Assembly (NCBI GenBank): GCA_030158305.1
Contig: JAOATE010000080.1
Coordinates: forward strand, 1 to 64,000
Length of the DNA stretch: 64,000 bases
Direction: 5' to 3'
DNA from: Burkholderiaceae bacterium
GTDB lineage: Bacteria > Pseudomonadota > Gammaproteobacteria > Burkholderiales > Burkholderiaceae_B
The notes under the pieces are model-generated. The model worked only from the letters and a program-made list of their open reading frames with translations, ran no database searches and had not been told where the DNA came from. Positions 1 through 8,911 of this stretch are shown here, in pieces. Position numbers and translations under genes: made by a program. The number at the start of each line of letters is the position of its first letter. Position 1 is the stretch's first letter.

Positions 1-53
1 CTTCGCATGCCGGAATCAAAATCCGGTGCCTTAACCAGCTTGGCGACTCCCCA
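1..53 (-). tRNA. tRNA-Gln (anticodon TTG), 3' part outside the window
   Basis: Read on the minus strand, the tRNA begins with an acceptor arm TGGGGAG, then a D arm, then an anticodon arm CCGGA-TTTTGAT-TCCGG that places TTG at positions 34-36, which reads glutamine codons. The variable loop, T arm and CCA end lie to the left of base 1, so the gene is partial. Its 5' end is one base beyond the ispE stop codon, so it is probably cut out of the lolB-ispE transcript by RNase P. The ispE-tRNA-Gln-prs order is familiar in Burkholderiales. Confidence 0.93.
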
Positions 54-54
54 A

Positions 55-975
55 CTAGCTTTCAATCCAATACCGCAGCGGGTGCTCTGCAAGGCTTTCA
101 CAAACCGTCAGGGTTTGTATCGGACAGACAGAACTATCTACACCCACACTCGCAACATCAGAAAAATCTACACGTATTTTAGCGAGCATTTTCTGTTTAG
201 CCATTTCGGCCTGCTGAACACTCTGAAATCCAATAAAAAAACAGGATCCAGACCCGGTCATTCGTGCTTGATAACCAGCTTGTTCAAGCCAATCAAGCGT
301 CTGACGGACAACCGGGAAGAGGTTTAAAACCACTGGCTGCAGATCGTTGCGACCAAACCCCAAACGAGTAATCGCATGAGGTCCAGAAAAGTCCATTATT
401 TTGACTGTTTCAGTGTCTCTTGTCAAATCAGGCGCTTGAAAAATGCCTTGAGTCGGCACAGCTTGGGCAGGCTGTATCACCACAAAAGCCTGCGGAGGCA
501 GCTCGACCGGCGTCAACTGCTCTCCCACTCCCTCGGCAAATGCGTTTTGACCAAAGATAAAAACAGGGACATCCGCTCCCAACTGCAACCCAAGCCGCAT
601 GAGCTCAGCCCGGCTCAACCCTGTTCGCCAAAGCCGATTTAACGCGATTAAAACGGTCGCCGCATCACTGGACCCCCCGCCGAGACCCGCCCCAGAGGGA
701 ATGCGTTTGCGCACATGCAGCTGCGCCCCCTGCTTGGCGCCTGTCGACTGTTGTAGCAACCGTGCCGCGCGGACCACGAGATCTTGGTCGTGCGGGACAC
801 CCTGCATGTCGGTTTCCCGACAAATTTGGCCATCCTCACGCACGTCAATGTCTAAAAGGTCAGCCAGACTGATGAACTGAAAAACCGTCTGCAATAAATG
901 GTATCCATCCGCGCGCCGACCCACCACGTGCAAAAACAGGTTGAGCTTGGCGGGTGCGATCAGGTCATAAAGCAT
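55..975 (-). CDS. ispE: 4-diphosphocytidyl-2-C-methyl-D-erythritol kinase
   Basis: IspE phosphorylates CDP-methylerythritol at the 2-hydroxyl with ATP in the cytosolic non-mevalonate isoprenoid pathway. The 306-residue product shows the family N-terminus PAKLNL (residues 8-13), the GHMP-kinase glycine-rich ATP loop PSGAGLGGGSSDAA (93-106) and LGADVPVF, with the expected catalytic Asp at 135. A C-terminal TGSGSCFF segment is also typical. An upstream ATG at 1017 is in frame, but it would overlap lolB and add residues absent from the family, so I chose ATG 975, 25 bases after the lolB stop. The gene is the last protein gene of the TPR-lolB-ispE unit and runs directly into tRNA-Gln. Confidence 0.96.
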   Translation of the reverse strand: MLYDLIAPAKLNLFLHVVGRRADGYHLLQTVFQFISLADLLDIDVREDGQICRETDMQGVPHDQDLVVRAARLLQQSTGAKQGAQLHVRKRIPSGAGLGGGSSDAATVLIALNRLWRTGLSRAELMRLGLQLGADVPVFIFGQNAFAEGVGEQLTPVELPPQAFVVIQPAQAVPTQGIFQAPDLTRDTETVKIMDFSGPHAITRLGFGRNDLQPVVLNLFPVVRQTLDWLEQAGYQARMTGSGSCFFIGFQSVQQAEMAKQKMLAKIRVDFSDVASVGVDSSVCPIQTLTVCESLAEHPLRYWIES

Positions 976-1000
976 GTTGATTTGCCATACCCGGACAGAC

Positions 1001-1579
1001 TTAAGGGGTATCCACAATCAAGCGGATCACAATTTGCTGGCTCGCCTCAGCGCGCGACAGCACCAACAGTCGAGGTCCTTGGGCGTCAAAACGCGTCAGC
1101 TCCACCGTCCAGCCGTTTTGTTCAAAAGCAACAATTCGACCCTGATCGTCTCTGTTGATTTGTTGCATCGTCGGCAACGCACGCAAGGGCGAACGCAGCC
1201 ATTGACGCAAATCCCTGACAGGGACGCGCTGACCGATTGCTTTTTGCACCAATCCATCAGGATCAGTCGCACGCAAGACCTCGCCATTGGCTTGGGTCAG
1301 CGTCGCCTGGTCAGGCTCCACTAAGACGCGCGCCAAAATATTTCCAAAGGGGTTGCTTAAATCGAGTGTCAAGCGGCCATTCGCGTCGCGCCAAGCAAAT
1401 CCGCCCTGCACTGCCTCGGGCGCTTGATTCGGTTCTTCTGCACGTAAAGCAAAGCGGCCATTGCGCACGAACTCGCTCCCACTCACCCCCTCTGGGGCCG
1501 TAGGGGTTTGCGTCGCACAACCGGCAAGCACCATCAGGAGCGCGGTGAACAGCCCACCTAAAAACAATCGACCACTCAA
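1001..1579 (-). CDS. lolB: outer-membrane lipoprotein LolB
   Basis: LolB is the outer-membrane receptor that takes lipoproteins from the periplasmic carrier LolA and inserts them in the outer membrane. The 192-residue product has a lipoprotein signal with lipobox LAGC (Cys 21), followed by a domain containing FVRNGRFALR, GGFAWRDANGRLTLDLSNPFG and a conserved WLRSPLRALP segment, as in LolB. The start is a TTG at 1579 that overlaps the TGA of the upstream TPR gene (TTGA), with a GGAG seven bases before it, so translation is probably coupled. Position between the TPR protein and ispE supports the call. Confidence 0.9.
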   Translation of the reverse strand: MSGRLFLGGLFTALLMVLAGCATQTPTAPEGVSGSEFVRNGRFALRAEEPNQAPEAVQGGFAWRDANGRLTLDLSNPFGNILARVLVEPDQATLTQANGEVLRATDPDGLVQKAIGQRVPVRDLRQWLRSPLRALPTMQQINRDDQGRIVAFEQNGWTVELTRFDAQGPRLLVLSRAEASQQIVIRLIVDTP

Positions 1580-3414
1580 GGCTTCACTCCGAAGCGCTTT
1601 AAGGTTTCCAACAAGGTCCCATTAGCAGGCTCCTTGGCCAATCCTTCCTGCCATACTTGACGGGCCTCACTCTGTTGGCCCAGCTTCCAGAGCGCCTCGC
1701 CAAGATGGGCAGCAATTTCTGCCTCTGGACGTCTTTCGTAGGCGCGCTGCAGGTAATCAACGGCTTCTTTGTACTGTCCCATTCGAAACTTGACCCACCC
1801 CATGCTGTCAAGAATAAAAGGATCCTTGGGGGAGATTTCCAACGCTCTCGTAATCAAGGCTAACGCCTCTGATAACCGCTGATTGCGATCTGCCAACGAG
1901 TAGCCCAGCGCATTGTGCGCGTGCGCATGTCCCGGATCAAGCGCCATCACTTGTCGCAATAACCGCTCTGCTTCGCGCAGCTGATCGGCACGCTCATGCA
2001 ACATCGCAAGCTCATATTTGACATTGACCGTATCAGGCATCCGCTGGTCAAGCGCCTGCATCCGCTTGATGGCTTCTGAGAGTCGGTTGGCATCGCGCAA
2101 AATCTGGGCGCCCGCCGAGGCGCCCATCATGATTTCTTCATCGGTTTGCGCATTGGCCGAGTCAATTAACGCGAGCGCTTCGTCCACACGCTTTTGTTTG
2201 GCACGAATGATGGCCTGGCGGATACGCGAGGTGTAGCGCATCGAGGGGTCTTCAATCTTGGCGAGCAGGCTCACTGCCTCATCAAGCTGCCCTTGCTCCT
2301 CAGCGACTTTTGACATGAGTTGATAGGCTTCGGCCAAGGCCGCAGGGGCATCTGTCGCGCCAGCGGCCGCAGAAGCCTTCAGACGTTGCGACTGAACCGC
2401 AACATACTGATCTAAAAAGCCTCTCGCCTGTTCGAGTTGCTTGGCACGGTAAGACACTTGGGCCTGCATAAACAACAGGTCGAAGTCTTCGGGTGAGCGT
2501 GTAGCCATCGACTTAAGTTCTGACATCGCAGCATCAAACTGCCCTCGGTCTGCGAGGTGACTCGCCAAAATGACGCGCAAGCGGCGCGCATTGGGTTGCA
2601 AGGCAGCAAATTCGGTTGCGTCACGCAGCGCGCGCTCTTGGTCGACATTTAAACCATACTCAAAGACACGCATCGCTGCGTCCTCGGAGCGGGGCGCGGC
2701 AGCTAGCGCCAAACGAGATTCTTCGAGGGCGCGCGCATGATCGCCGGCGGCGCGTGCCATATCGGCCAGAGCCATATGCCCCGCAGCCAAGTTACGCGCG
2801 TTGCTATCGCCAATGGCCGTACTCAAAATCCTTAAGGCGGCTTGTTTGTCGGGCATGCGACTCAACACCGCAAATGCCTGCCCAATCGCGGCAGATTTGT
2901 CCGCTGCAGCATCAATTTGTTTGCGAAGTGCGGCCGCCAGACCACTGGTTTGACCAGAAGCCGCTGCAAGCGCCATTTCTGTGGAGGACGCCTCAGCATC
3001 ATCTGGCATCAGGCGCAGCCACACCCTCGATGCATCCAGTGCGCCTGGCAGATTGCCGCCGGCAAGATAAAACTCAAGTGCGCGACGCGCTAGGCGATAA
3101 TCACCCAACTCCCGACTCAACTCCAGCATGGTTTTGCCAGCAGGCAAAAAGGTGCCGCGCTGCGCGGAGATTTCGGAGGCGAGGATGCGAAACAGAATCG
3201 TGGAGGTGAGCGTCACCTCGGGAAGCTGACCCGCGCGCAAACGAATGTTCTCGGACTCGGGCTGTCTAGGTTTGATTTGAAGTTGAGCGCTCTGTCCAAA
3301 CCCTTTTGCAGGGCCAGACTGGGCGCAAGCAGCTAGCGCCCACGACAAAGAAACACAGCCAATGAAGGCGGCGGTGGGCACTTGAGAAAGAATGGATTTG
3401 AACAGCGACTTCAC
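1576..3414 (-). CDS. tetratricopeptide-repeat lipoprotein
   Basis: This 612-residue exported protein begins at a GTG. It has a hydrophobic leader ending in LAAC (Cys 30), so it is either a lipoprotein or a secreted protein. The rest is mostly helical TPR repeats, clearest near the C-terminus, where ALDPGHAHAHNALGYSLADR, ISPKDPFILDSMGWVKFRMG and AEIAAHLGEALWKLG follow each other. It sits directly upstream of lolB with overlapping stop and start codons. TPR proteins in this position are common in betaproteobacteria and are assumed to be envelope scaffolds. The exact partner is not known and I do not assign a specific function. It shares a 61-base divergent promoter region with mutM. Confidence 0.85.
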   Translation of the reverse strand: MKSLFKSILSQVPTAAFIGCVSLSWALAACAQSGPAKGFGQSAQLQIKPRQPESENIRLRAGQLPEVTLTSTILFRILASEISAQRGTFLPAGKTMLELSRELGDYRLARRALEFYLAGGNLPGALDASRVWLRLMPDDAEASSTEMALAAASGQTSGLAAALRKQIDAAADKSAAIGQAFAVLSRMPDKQAALRILSTAIGDSNARNLAAGHMALADMARAAGDHARALEESRLALAAAPRSEDAAMRVFEYGLNVDQERALRDATEFAALQPNARRLRVILASHLADRGQFDAAMSELKSMATRSPEDFDLLFMQAQVSYRAKQLEQARGFLDQYVAVQSQRLKASAAAGATDAPAALAEAYQLMSKVAEEQGQLDEAVSLLAKIEDPSMRYTSRIRQAIIRAKQKRVDEALALIDSANAQTDEEIMMGASAGAQILRDANRLSEAIKRMQALDQRMPDTVNVKYELAMLHERADQLREAERLLRQVMALDPGHAHAHNALGYSLADRNQRLSEALALITRALEISPKDPFILDSMGWVKFRMGQYKEAVDYLQRAYERRPEAEIAAHLGEALWKLGQQSEARQVWQEGLAKEPANGTLLETLKRFGVKP

Positions 3415-3475
3415 TCGACCCGCCTAGTTGGTGGCACAATCTACAAAATCAGTGAACGGATGTTAGCACTCAGCC

Positions 3476-4303
3476 ATGCCAGAACTACCAGAAGTCGAGA
3501 CAACTCGCCGGGGAATTGACGCCGTTGCAACAGGTTACACGCTCAGAAAGATGATCGTGCACGAATCTCGCATGCGTTGGCCCATTCCCGCGGACCTGCC
3601 AAATCTGGTTGCGGATCAGGTTGTACGGGCCTGTCGAAGGCGCGGCAAATACCTCTTGATCGAGTTCGACAGGGGAACACAACTCATTCACCTGGGTATG
3701 TCGGGGTCTTTGCGTAGTGTTCTCAACGGCGAACTCCTCAGAAAACACGACCACGTCGAATGGCAGTTTGACCACGTCACCCTGCGCCTGCATGATCCGC
3801 GTCGATTTGGCTCTGTTTTATGGCACCCCAGCGCTTCGGGACCGGTGGAGAACCACCCATTACTCAGCAAATTGGGAATAGAACCCTTTGACCCGATGTT
3901 CAACGCAAGCTGGCTCAAAAAGGGATTGGCAGGTCGTAAGGTATCGATCAAGCAAGCCCTGTTAGCCGGGGACGTCGTCGTCGGCGCAGGGAATATTTAC
4001 GCCTCTGAAAGCTTGTTCCGGGCGCGCATCCATCCCAAGACACAGGCTGCCAGGGTGTCACTCGCGCGCTGCGAACGTCTCGCTGAGTCTCTCAAGCAAA
4101 CGCTGACGGACGCCCTAGAGTCAGGCGGCAGCACGTTGCGTGACTATGTCAACGCAACGGGCGAAGCCGGGGCTTATTTCACTCTGCACGCAGCGGTCTA
4201 TGAAAAAGAGGGAGAGCCTTGCAAAGTCTGCGCGACCCCCATCAAACGCATTGTTCAAGGGCAGCGCGCAACGTACTTTTGCCCCAGCTGCCAAAAAGTT
4301 TAG
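3476..4303 (+). CDS. mutM: formamidopyrimidine-DNA glycosylase
   Basis: MutM (Fpg) removes 8-oxoguanine and ring-opened purines from DNA and nicks the strand by beta,delta-elimination. The 275-residue product begins MPELPEVET, so after Met removal the catalytic Pro and Glu are residues 2 and 3. RGKYLLIEF near residue 57 supplies the conserved Lys. The C-terminus carries the four-cysteine zinc finger CKVC...CPSC used in DNA binding. The AGNIYASE motif near residue 177 is also present. The gene is transcribed alone and diverges from the TPR gene. Confidence 0.97.
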   Translation: MPELPEVETTRRGIDAVATGYTLRKMIVHESRMRWPIPADLPNLVADQVVRACRRRGKYLLIEFDRGTQLIHLGMSGSLRSVLNGELLRKHDHVEWQFDHVTLRLHDPRRFGSVLWHPSASGPVENHPLLSKLGIEPFDPMFNASWLKKGLAGRKVSIKQALLAGDVVVGAGNIYASESLFRARIHPKTQAARVSLARCERLAESLKQTLTDALESGGSTLRDYVNATGEAGAYFTLHAAVYEKEGEPCKVCATPIKRIVQGQRATYFCPSCQKV

Positions 4304-4357
4304 CGCTCGGGTTTAACGTTCAGTTTAGGCACGCGGCAACGCCCTAGCATTCGAAGA

Positions 4358-5773
4358 TTAAGTCTGCAGAACCTTCCCGGGATTCATGAGGCCCTCTGGA
4401 TCGAGTGCTTGTTTAATTTGTTTCATGAGCTTCAACTCAAGCGGACTCTTGTAGCGCGTGAGTTCGTCACGTTTGAGCTGACCGACACCATGTTCTGCAC
4501 TAATCGACCCGGCATGCGCATGCACACTATCGTGCACGAGCTGATACACGTCGTACTGGGTTGCAAGCAGTTCCTGCTCAGTCTGATTGGGCGCACGCGC
4601 GACGTTGTAATGCAGATTGCCATCACCCAGATGACCGAACACAATGTGCTGGATCCCAGGAAACTTGGCTTGCAGCGCTGCATTGGTTGTTTGGACAAAG
4701 GTTCCGATTAAAGAAATCGGAATTGAAACATCGTGTTTGATGCTCTTGCCAAGCTCCGCCTCGGCAAGGGGAATGCTTTCCCTGAGGTGCCAGATCGCTT
4801 TGCTCTGCGCAATATTTTCCGCGATGGCGGCATCCACCACCAGACCGTCCTCAATCGCAGCGCCCAATACCGCTTCGAAACGCGCTTGGGCATGTTCGGC
4901 GCTTTCGCTATCGGACAGCTCGAGAATGGCAAACCAAGGTGCCTCTGCGGAGGGGCCTTCAAAGGGCAAGCGTTGCTGCGGGAAGAGGCGCACGACAGCC
5001 TTGAGCGCCGAACCCATCATCACCTCGAAGCCAGTCAGAGACGCACCAAATCCGGCGCGCGCGCGCGACAGCATCGCAATGGCATCCTCAAGAGAATTCA
5101 GTGCCAACATCGCAATCCGCTGCGCAACCGGAACAGGATAGAGTTTCATCGTGGCGGCGGTAATGATGCCCAAGGTGCCTTCGCTACCGATGTACAGATC
5201 ACGCAAGTCGTAACCCGTATTGTCCTTGCGCAAGCCACGCAAACCATGCCAAATTTCGCCTTGAGGCGTGACCACCTCGAGACCCAGCGCAAGCTCACGT
5301 GTATTGCCGTAGCGCAGCACCTGCGTGCCACCCGCGTTCGTGGACAGGTTGCCACCAATCGTGCAGCTGCCTTCTGCCGCTAGGCTGAGCGGAAACAATC
5401 GACCTGCTGCGCGAGCCGCTTCCTGCACTGCCTGCAGAATGCATCCTGCCTCGACGGTGATCGTATCGTTATCCGTATCGATCTCTCTGACGCGATTCAA
5501 GCGCGCCAGGCACACCACGAGCGCTAAACCTGAAGTATCAGGAGTCGCGCCACCACACATCCCAGTATTACCACCCGAAGGCACCATCGGAATGTTGTGC
5601 TCCGCGCACACACGCACAACGGCAGCCACTTCTTCGGTGTTACCGGGCCGCACAACCGCTAAGGCCTCACCCCGATAGCGTCCTCGCCAATCAATCAGAT
5701 AAGGCGTCATGGCCTCGCCGGTCAACACTTGTGTCGCCCCTACGATTTGCTCTAGCTGTTTCAACGCGCTCAT
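4358..5773 (-). CDS. FAD-binding oxidase of the GlcD / D-2-hydroxyacid dehydrogenase family
   Basis: The 471-residue cytosolic flavoprotein has the PCMH-type FAD domain (PSGGNTGMCGGATPD near residue 65; EGSCTIGGNLSTNAGGT near 130; RYGNTRELALGLEVV) and the C-terminal substrate cap with FGHLGDGNLHYN and SAEHGVGQLKRDEL, whose histidines bind the active-site metal or substrate in this family. Members oxidise D-lactate, glycolate or D-2-hydroxyglutarate. The sequence alone does not fix the substrate. The gene stands alone between mutM (convergent) and the phosphomannomutase gene (divergent). A clear paralog lies at 49378-50799. Confidence 0.88.
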   Translation of the reverse strand: MSALKQLEQIVGATQVLTGEAMTPYLIDWRGRYRGEALAVVRPGNTEEVAAVVRVCAEHNIPMVPSGGNTGMCGGATPDTSGLALVVCLARLNRVREIDTDNDTITVEAGCILQAVQEAARAAGRLFPLSLAAEGSCTIGGNLSTNAGGTQVLRYGNTRELALGLEVVTPQGEIWHGLRGLRKDNTGYDLRDLYIGSEGTLGIITAATMKLYPVPVAQRIAMLALNSLEDAIAMLSRARAGFGASLTGFEVMMGSALKAVVRLFPQQRLPFEGPSAEAPWFAILELSDSESAEHAQARFEAVLGAAIEDGLVVDAAIAENIAQSKAIWHLRESIPLAEAELGKSIKHDVSIPISLIGTFVQTTNAALQAKFPGIQHIVFGHLGDGNLHYNVARAPNQTEQELLATQYDVYQLVHDSVHAHAGSISAEHGVGQLKRDELTRYKSPLELKLMKQIKQALDPEGLMNPGKVLQT

Positions 5774-5885
5774 TCGGCTCTCTTTAAAAATGGTCAGTTA
5801 GGCTGATTTATGAATGCCAAATTGTAGGGCAGTTCAATCGGCGATAATATGGATTCAGCGGTCTTTTGATTCTGGAGCCTTTTAC

Positions 5886-7274
5886 GTGTCTGACCAAGCT
5901 AAATTTCCCCATTCCGCTTTTAAAGCCTACGACATTCGCGGGGTCGTGCCGACTGCGCTCAATGCAGATTTTGCGCGGCAACTCGGCTTAGGTCTGGCGG
6001 CGCGCGCCCATGCCTGTGGCGTGACCACCATGGTGGTCGGTCGTGATGGCAGATTGAGTAGCCCGGAGCTGGCAGGCGCACTGCAACAAGGCATGCGCGA
6101 AGGCGGCATCCACACCATTGATGTAGGGGAAGTTCCAACCCCTCTTGTTTATTTTGCGGCCTACACGCTCAAAACGGGCTCTGGCGTCGCCGTCACTGGC
6201 AGCCACAATCCACCCGAATACAACGGCTTCAAAATGATGATGGGCGGCCAAACGCTCCACGGCGACGCGATCCTTGGGTTGCGCGACGAAGTTGCTGCAG
6301 GTCCGGCGACGGCTGCCACAGCAGGCACCGCCTCGGCGGTTGATATTTTGACGCCCTACTTAGCGCGCGTGCTCGGTGACATCAAACTCAGTCGTCCGAT
6401 GAAAATCGCGATCGACTGCGGCAACGGCGTCGCCGCTGCGGTGGCGCCCGCCCTATTTCGTGGCCTAGGCTGCGAAGTCACCGAGCTGTTCTGTACGGTC
6501 GACGGCACCTTTCCAAACCACCACCCTGACCCGGCCGACCCCCACAACCTCGAGGATTTGATCCGTTGCGTGCAAACGACTGATTGCGAAATCGGTTTGG
6601 CGTTTGACGGTGATGGAGACCGACTGGGCGTGGTGACAAAATCTGGCCAAATCATCTGGCCCGACCGTCAATTGATTTTATATGCGCGTGATGTGCTGCA
6701 GCGCTGCCCGGGCGAGACCATCATTTATGACGTCAAGTGCAGCCGTCATGTCGCCGAACAAGTCCGTGCTGCGGGTGGCAAACCCCTCATGTGGCAAACA
6801 GGCCACTCCTTGATCAAAGCGAAACTGGCAGAAACCGGTGCGCCCTTAGCGGGCGAAATGAGCGGCCACGTGTTTTTTAAAGAGCGCTGGTTCGGATTTG
6901 ATGACGGCTTGTATACCGGCGCACGTCTGCTCGAGATCCTCTCCAGAGATGCAAACCCATCAGCTGTGCTCGAAGCCCTGCCCCAAGGTGTGTCCACCCC
7001 GGAGCTTAAGCTTGAAATGCGCGAGGGCGAACCCCACGCGCTGGTTAAACGCCTGCAGGACGAGGGCGTCTTTACGGGTGCTCAGGAAATTTTTAAGATT
7101 GACGGCTTGCGTGCGGACTATGCAGATGGTTTCGGCTTGGCTCGCGCCTCCAACACGACTCCTGTTGTGGTCCTCCGTTTTGAAGGAGACACACCTGAGG
7201 CGCTCGAGCGCATCAAAGCTGTGTTCCGGGCGCAACTGTTAGCGCTTGCACCCTCGGCGCAATTACCGTTTTAA
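5886..7274 (+). CDS. phosphomannomutase / phosphoglucomutase
   Basis: This alpha-D-phosphohexomutase interconverts hexose 6- and 1-phosphates and so feeds nucleotide-sugar synthesis. Reading from the GTG at 5886 gives 462 residues. AYDIRG follows the N-terminus, the phosphoserine loop TGSHNPPEYNGFK places Ser at 106, the metal loop DGDGDR is at 241-246, and GEMSGHVFF is the sugar-specificity loop of the AlgC/ManB type. The upstream in-frame ATG at 5814 gives an N-terminal tail unlike the family, whereas GTG 5886 has GGAG eight bases before it, so I prefer GTG. Pgi follows 43 bases downstream, so the two are probably co-transcribed. Confidence 0.92.
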   Translation: MSDQAKFPHSAFKAYDIRGVVPTALNADFARQLGLGLAARAHACGVTTMVVGRDGRLSSPELAGALQQGMREGGIHTIDVGEVPTPLVYFAAYTLKTGSGVAVTGSHNPPEYNGFKMMMGGQTLHGDAILGLRDEVAAGPATAATAGTASAVDILTPYLARVLGDIKLSRPMKIAIDCGNGVAAAVAPALFRGLGCEVTELFCTVDGTFPNHHPDPADPHNLEDLIRCVQTTDCEIGLAFDGDGDRLGVVTKSGQIIWPDRQLILYARDVLQRCPGETIIYDVKCSRHVAEQVRAAGGKPLMWQTGHSLIKAKLAETGAPLAGEMSGHVFFKERWFGFDDGLYTGARLLEILSRDANPSAVLEALPQGVSTPELKLEMREGEPHALVKRLQDEGVFTGAQEIFKIDGLRADYADGFGLARASNTTPVVVLRFEGDTPEALERIKAVFRAQLLALAPSAQLPF

Positions 7275-7317
7275 TCGCGCGTTTCATTTTGGCGTTTTAT
7301 TCACCATACCGAGCCCT

Positions 7318-8883
7318 ATGCCCTCTTTGTCCGATAGCCCCGCCTGGAAGCAATTTTCGCAAGCCGTGCTGAGCAGTCCCTTAAAGCCTGACACGCTTCG
7401 CGTTATTTCAGCAGCGGAGCTAGAGGTCGACCTGACCACCCAGAGAAGCTCTGCGGCGCTCACGGAGGCATCACGAGCGTTGTTGGTGCAGCAGGGCTTT
7501 GAGCAGTACCGTCGCGACCTGTTCGAAGGCGCGACCATCAACTGGACGGAAAACCGCGCAGCGTGGCATACCGCCTTGCGCGCGCCATTCCCCCCCGAGC
7601 CTGTCAACGAAGCGATTCAAACCGAGCGGACGCGTCTGGCTAAGTTTGTGGAGGAAGTCAACGCCCGCAACCAATATCGCAACGTGGTGCACTTAGGCAT
7701 TGGAGGGAGCGACTGGGGACCTCGTCTCGCGTTTGAATCGCTGGCAGGCGCTGGCACAAGGCGTACCCTGAGGTTTGCCTCAAACGTGGATGCCCACGCC
7801 ATTACAGCCGCACTCGAAGGGCTCGACGCCCACGACACGCTTGTGATCGTCTCATCCAAATCTTTCACCACCACCGAGTCTCTGGCCAATGCCGCCTGCG
7901 CAATCGACTGGCTGCGCGCCAATGGCGTCCAGTATCCACTCGATCATTTCGCTGCTGTCACCGCCAATCCAAAAGCCGCTCGCGACTTCGGCATCAGTGA
8001 CGAGCGTATTTTTCAATTTTGGGATTGGGTCGGCGGTCGCTACTCGCTTTGGTCCTCCATTGGGCTGCCCATCGCACTGGGTCTCGGGATTGACGCACTC
8101 AACGAAATGCGCGCGGGTGCCGCTGCGATGGATGAGCATTTTCTGACGGCGCCCATCGAACAAAACGCCCCAGTTCAAATGGCCTTGATTGGCGTGGCAA
8201 ACCGCAGCGTATTGGGCTACGGATCGTTTGCGCTCTGCCCATATGATGCGCGCCTAGGGAACCTTGTGCCCTGGTTGCAACAGCTAGAAATGGAGTCGCT
8301 TGGAAAGGCAACCCTGCGTGATGGCTCCGCGCTGGATGTACCCAGCAGCCCGGTCGTATGGGGCATGCCAGGCACAGATGGCCAGCATACGTTCTTTCAA
8401 TGGCTGCATCAGGATGGCAAAGGTGCGCCGGTCGACTTTATTTTGTGCGCGGTGCCTGATCACCGTCATACCCGTCACCACAGACTTCTGATTGCAAACT
8501 GTCTGGCGCAACGTTCAGCCTTGCTCGAAGGAAAGTCCTTTGAGCAGTCGCTCAAGGAAGTCAGCAAAACCGAAAAAGATCCTGAGAAAGCCGCGCTGCT
8601 CGCGCGACATCATGTTCATCCGGGCGGTCGTCCCTCCACACTGATTGTGTTGCCCAAGCTCGAAGCACGCCAGCTCGGAGCCCTACTCGCACTGTATGAA
8701 CACAAGGTATTCACTGAAGGCGTGCTGTGGGGCATCAATCCCTTTGATCAGTGGGGCGTGGAGTTTGGTAAGCGTTTGGCAGGCGATATCGAGCGCAGGC
8801 TCGATGCGCTAGGTAGCGATCCAGCGGTTAGCCCCTATGACCCGTCAACCGCCTACTGGGTACGCAAGCTCGCGAGCGGTTAA
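7318..8883 (+). CDS. pgi: glucose-6-phosphate isomerase
   Basis: Pgi interconverts glucose 6-phosphate and fructose 6-phosphate in the cytosol. The product from ATG 7318 is 521 residues, within the family's range. Diagnostic segments are GIGGSDWGPRLA (127 onward), SSKSFTTTE, the WDWVGGRYSLWS active-site region, and the signature WGINPFDQWGVEFGK near residue 470. An earlier in-frame ATG at 7246 lies inside the preceding gene and adds an unrelated tail, so it was not used. The order mutase-pgi points to a sugar-phosphate supply unit. The convergent UDP-sugar dehydrogenase gene lies just beyond. Confidence 0.96.
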   Translation: MPSLSDSPAWKQFSQAVLSSPLKPDTLRVISAAELEVDLTTQRSSAALTEASRALLVQQGFEQYRRDLFEGATINWTENRAAWHTALRAPFPPEPVNEAIQTERTRLAKFVEEVNARNQYRNVVHLGIGGSDWGPRLAFESLAGAGTRRTLRFASNVDAHAITAALEGLDAHDTLVIVSSKSFTTTESLANAACAIDWLRANGVQYPLDHFAAVTANPKAARDFGISDERIFQFWDWVGGRYSLWSSIGLPIALGLGIDALNEMRAGAAAMDEHFLTAPIEQNAPVQMALIGVANRSVLGYGSFALCPYDARLGNLVPWLQQLEMESLGKATLRDGSALDVPSSPVVWGMPGTDGQHTFFQWLHQDGKGAPVDFILCAVPDHRHTRHHRLLIANCLAQRSALLEGKSFEQSLKEVSKTEKDPEKAALLARHHVHPGGRPSTLIVLPKLEARQLGALLALYEHKVFTEGVLWGINPFDQWGVEFGKRLAGDIERRLDALGSDPAVSPYDPSTAYWVRKLASG

Positions 8884-8911
8884 GTCGCAGGGGTCATCAG
8901 GGTACAAGCGC

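Noticed and set aside
12-327. Plus-strand open frame over tRNA-Gln and ispE
   Set aside because: It runs antisense through tRNA-Gln and the IspE C-terminal codons. No ribosome-binding site or family resemblance.
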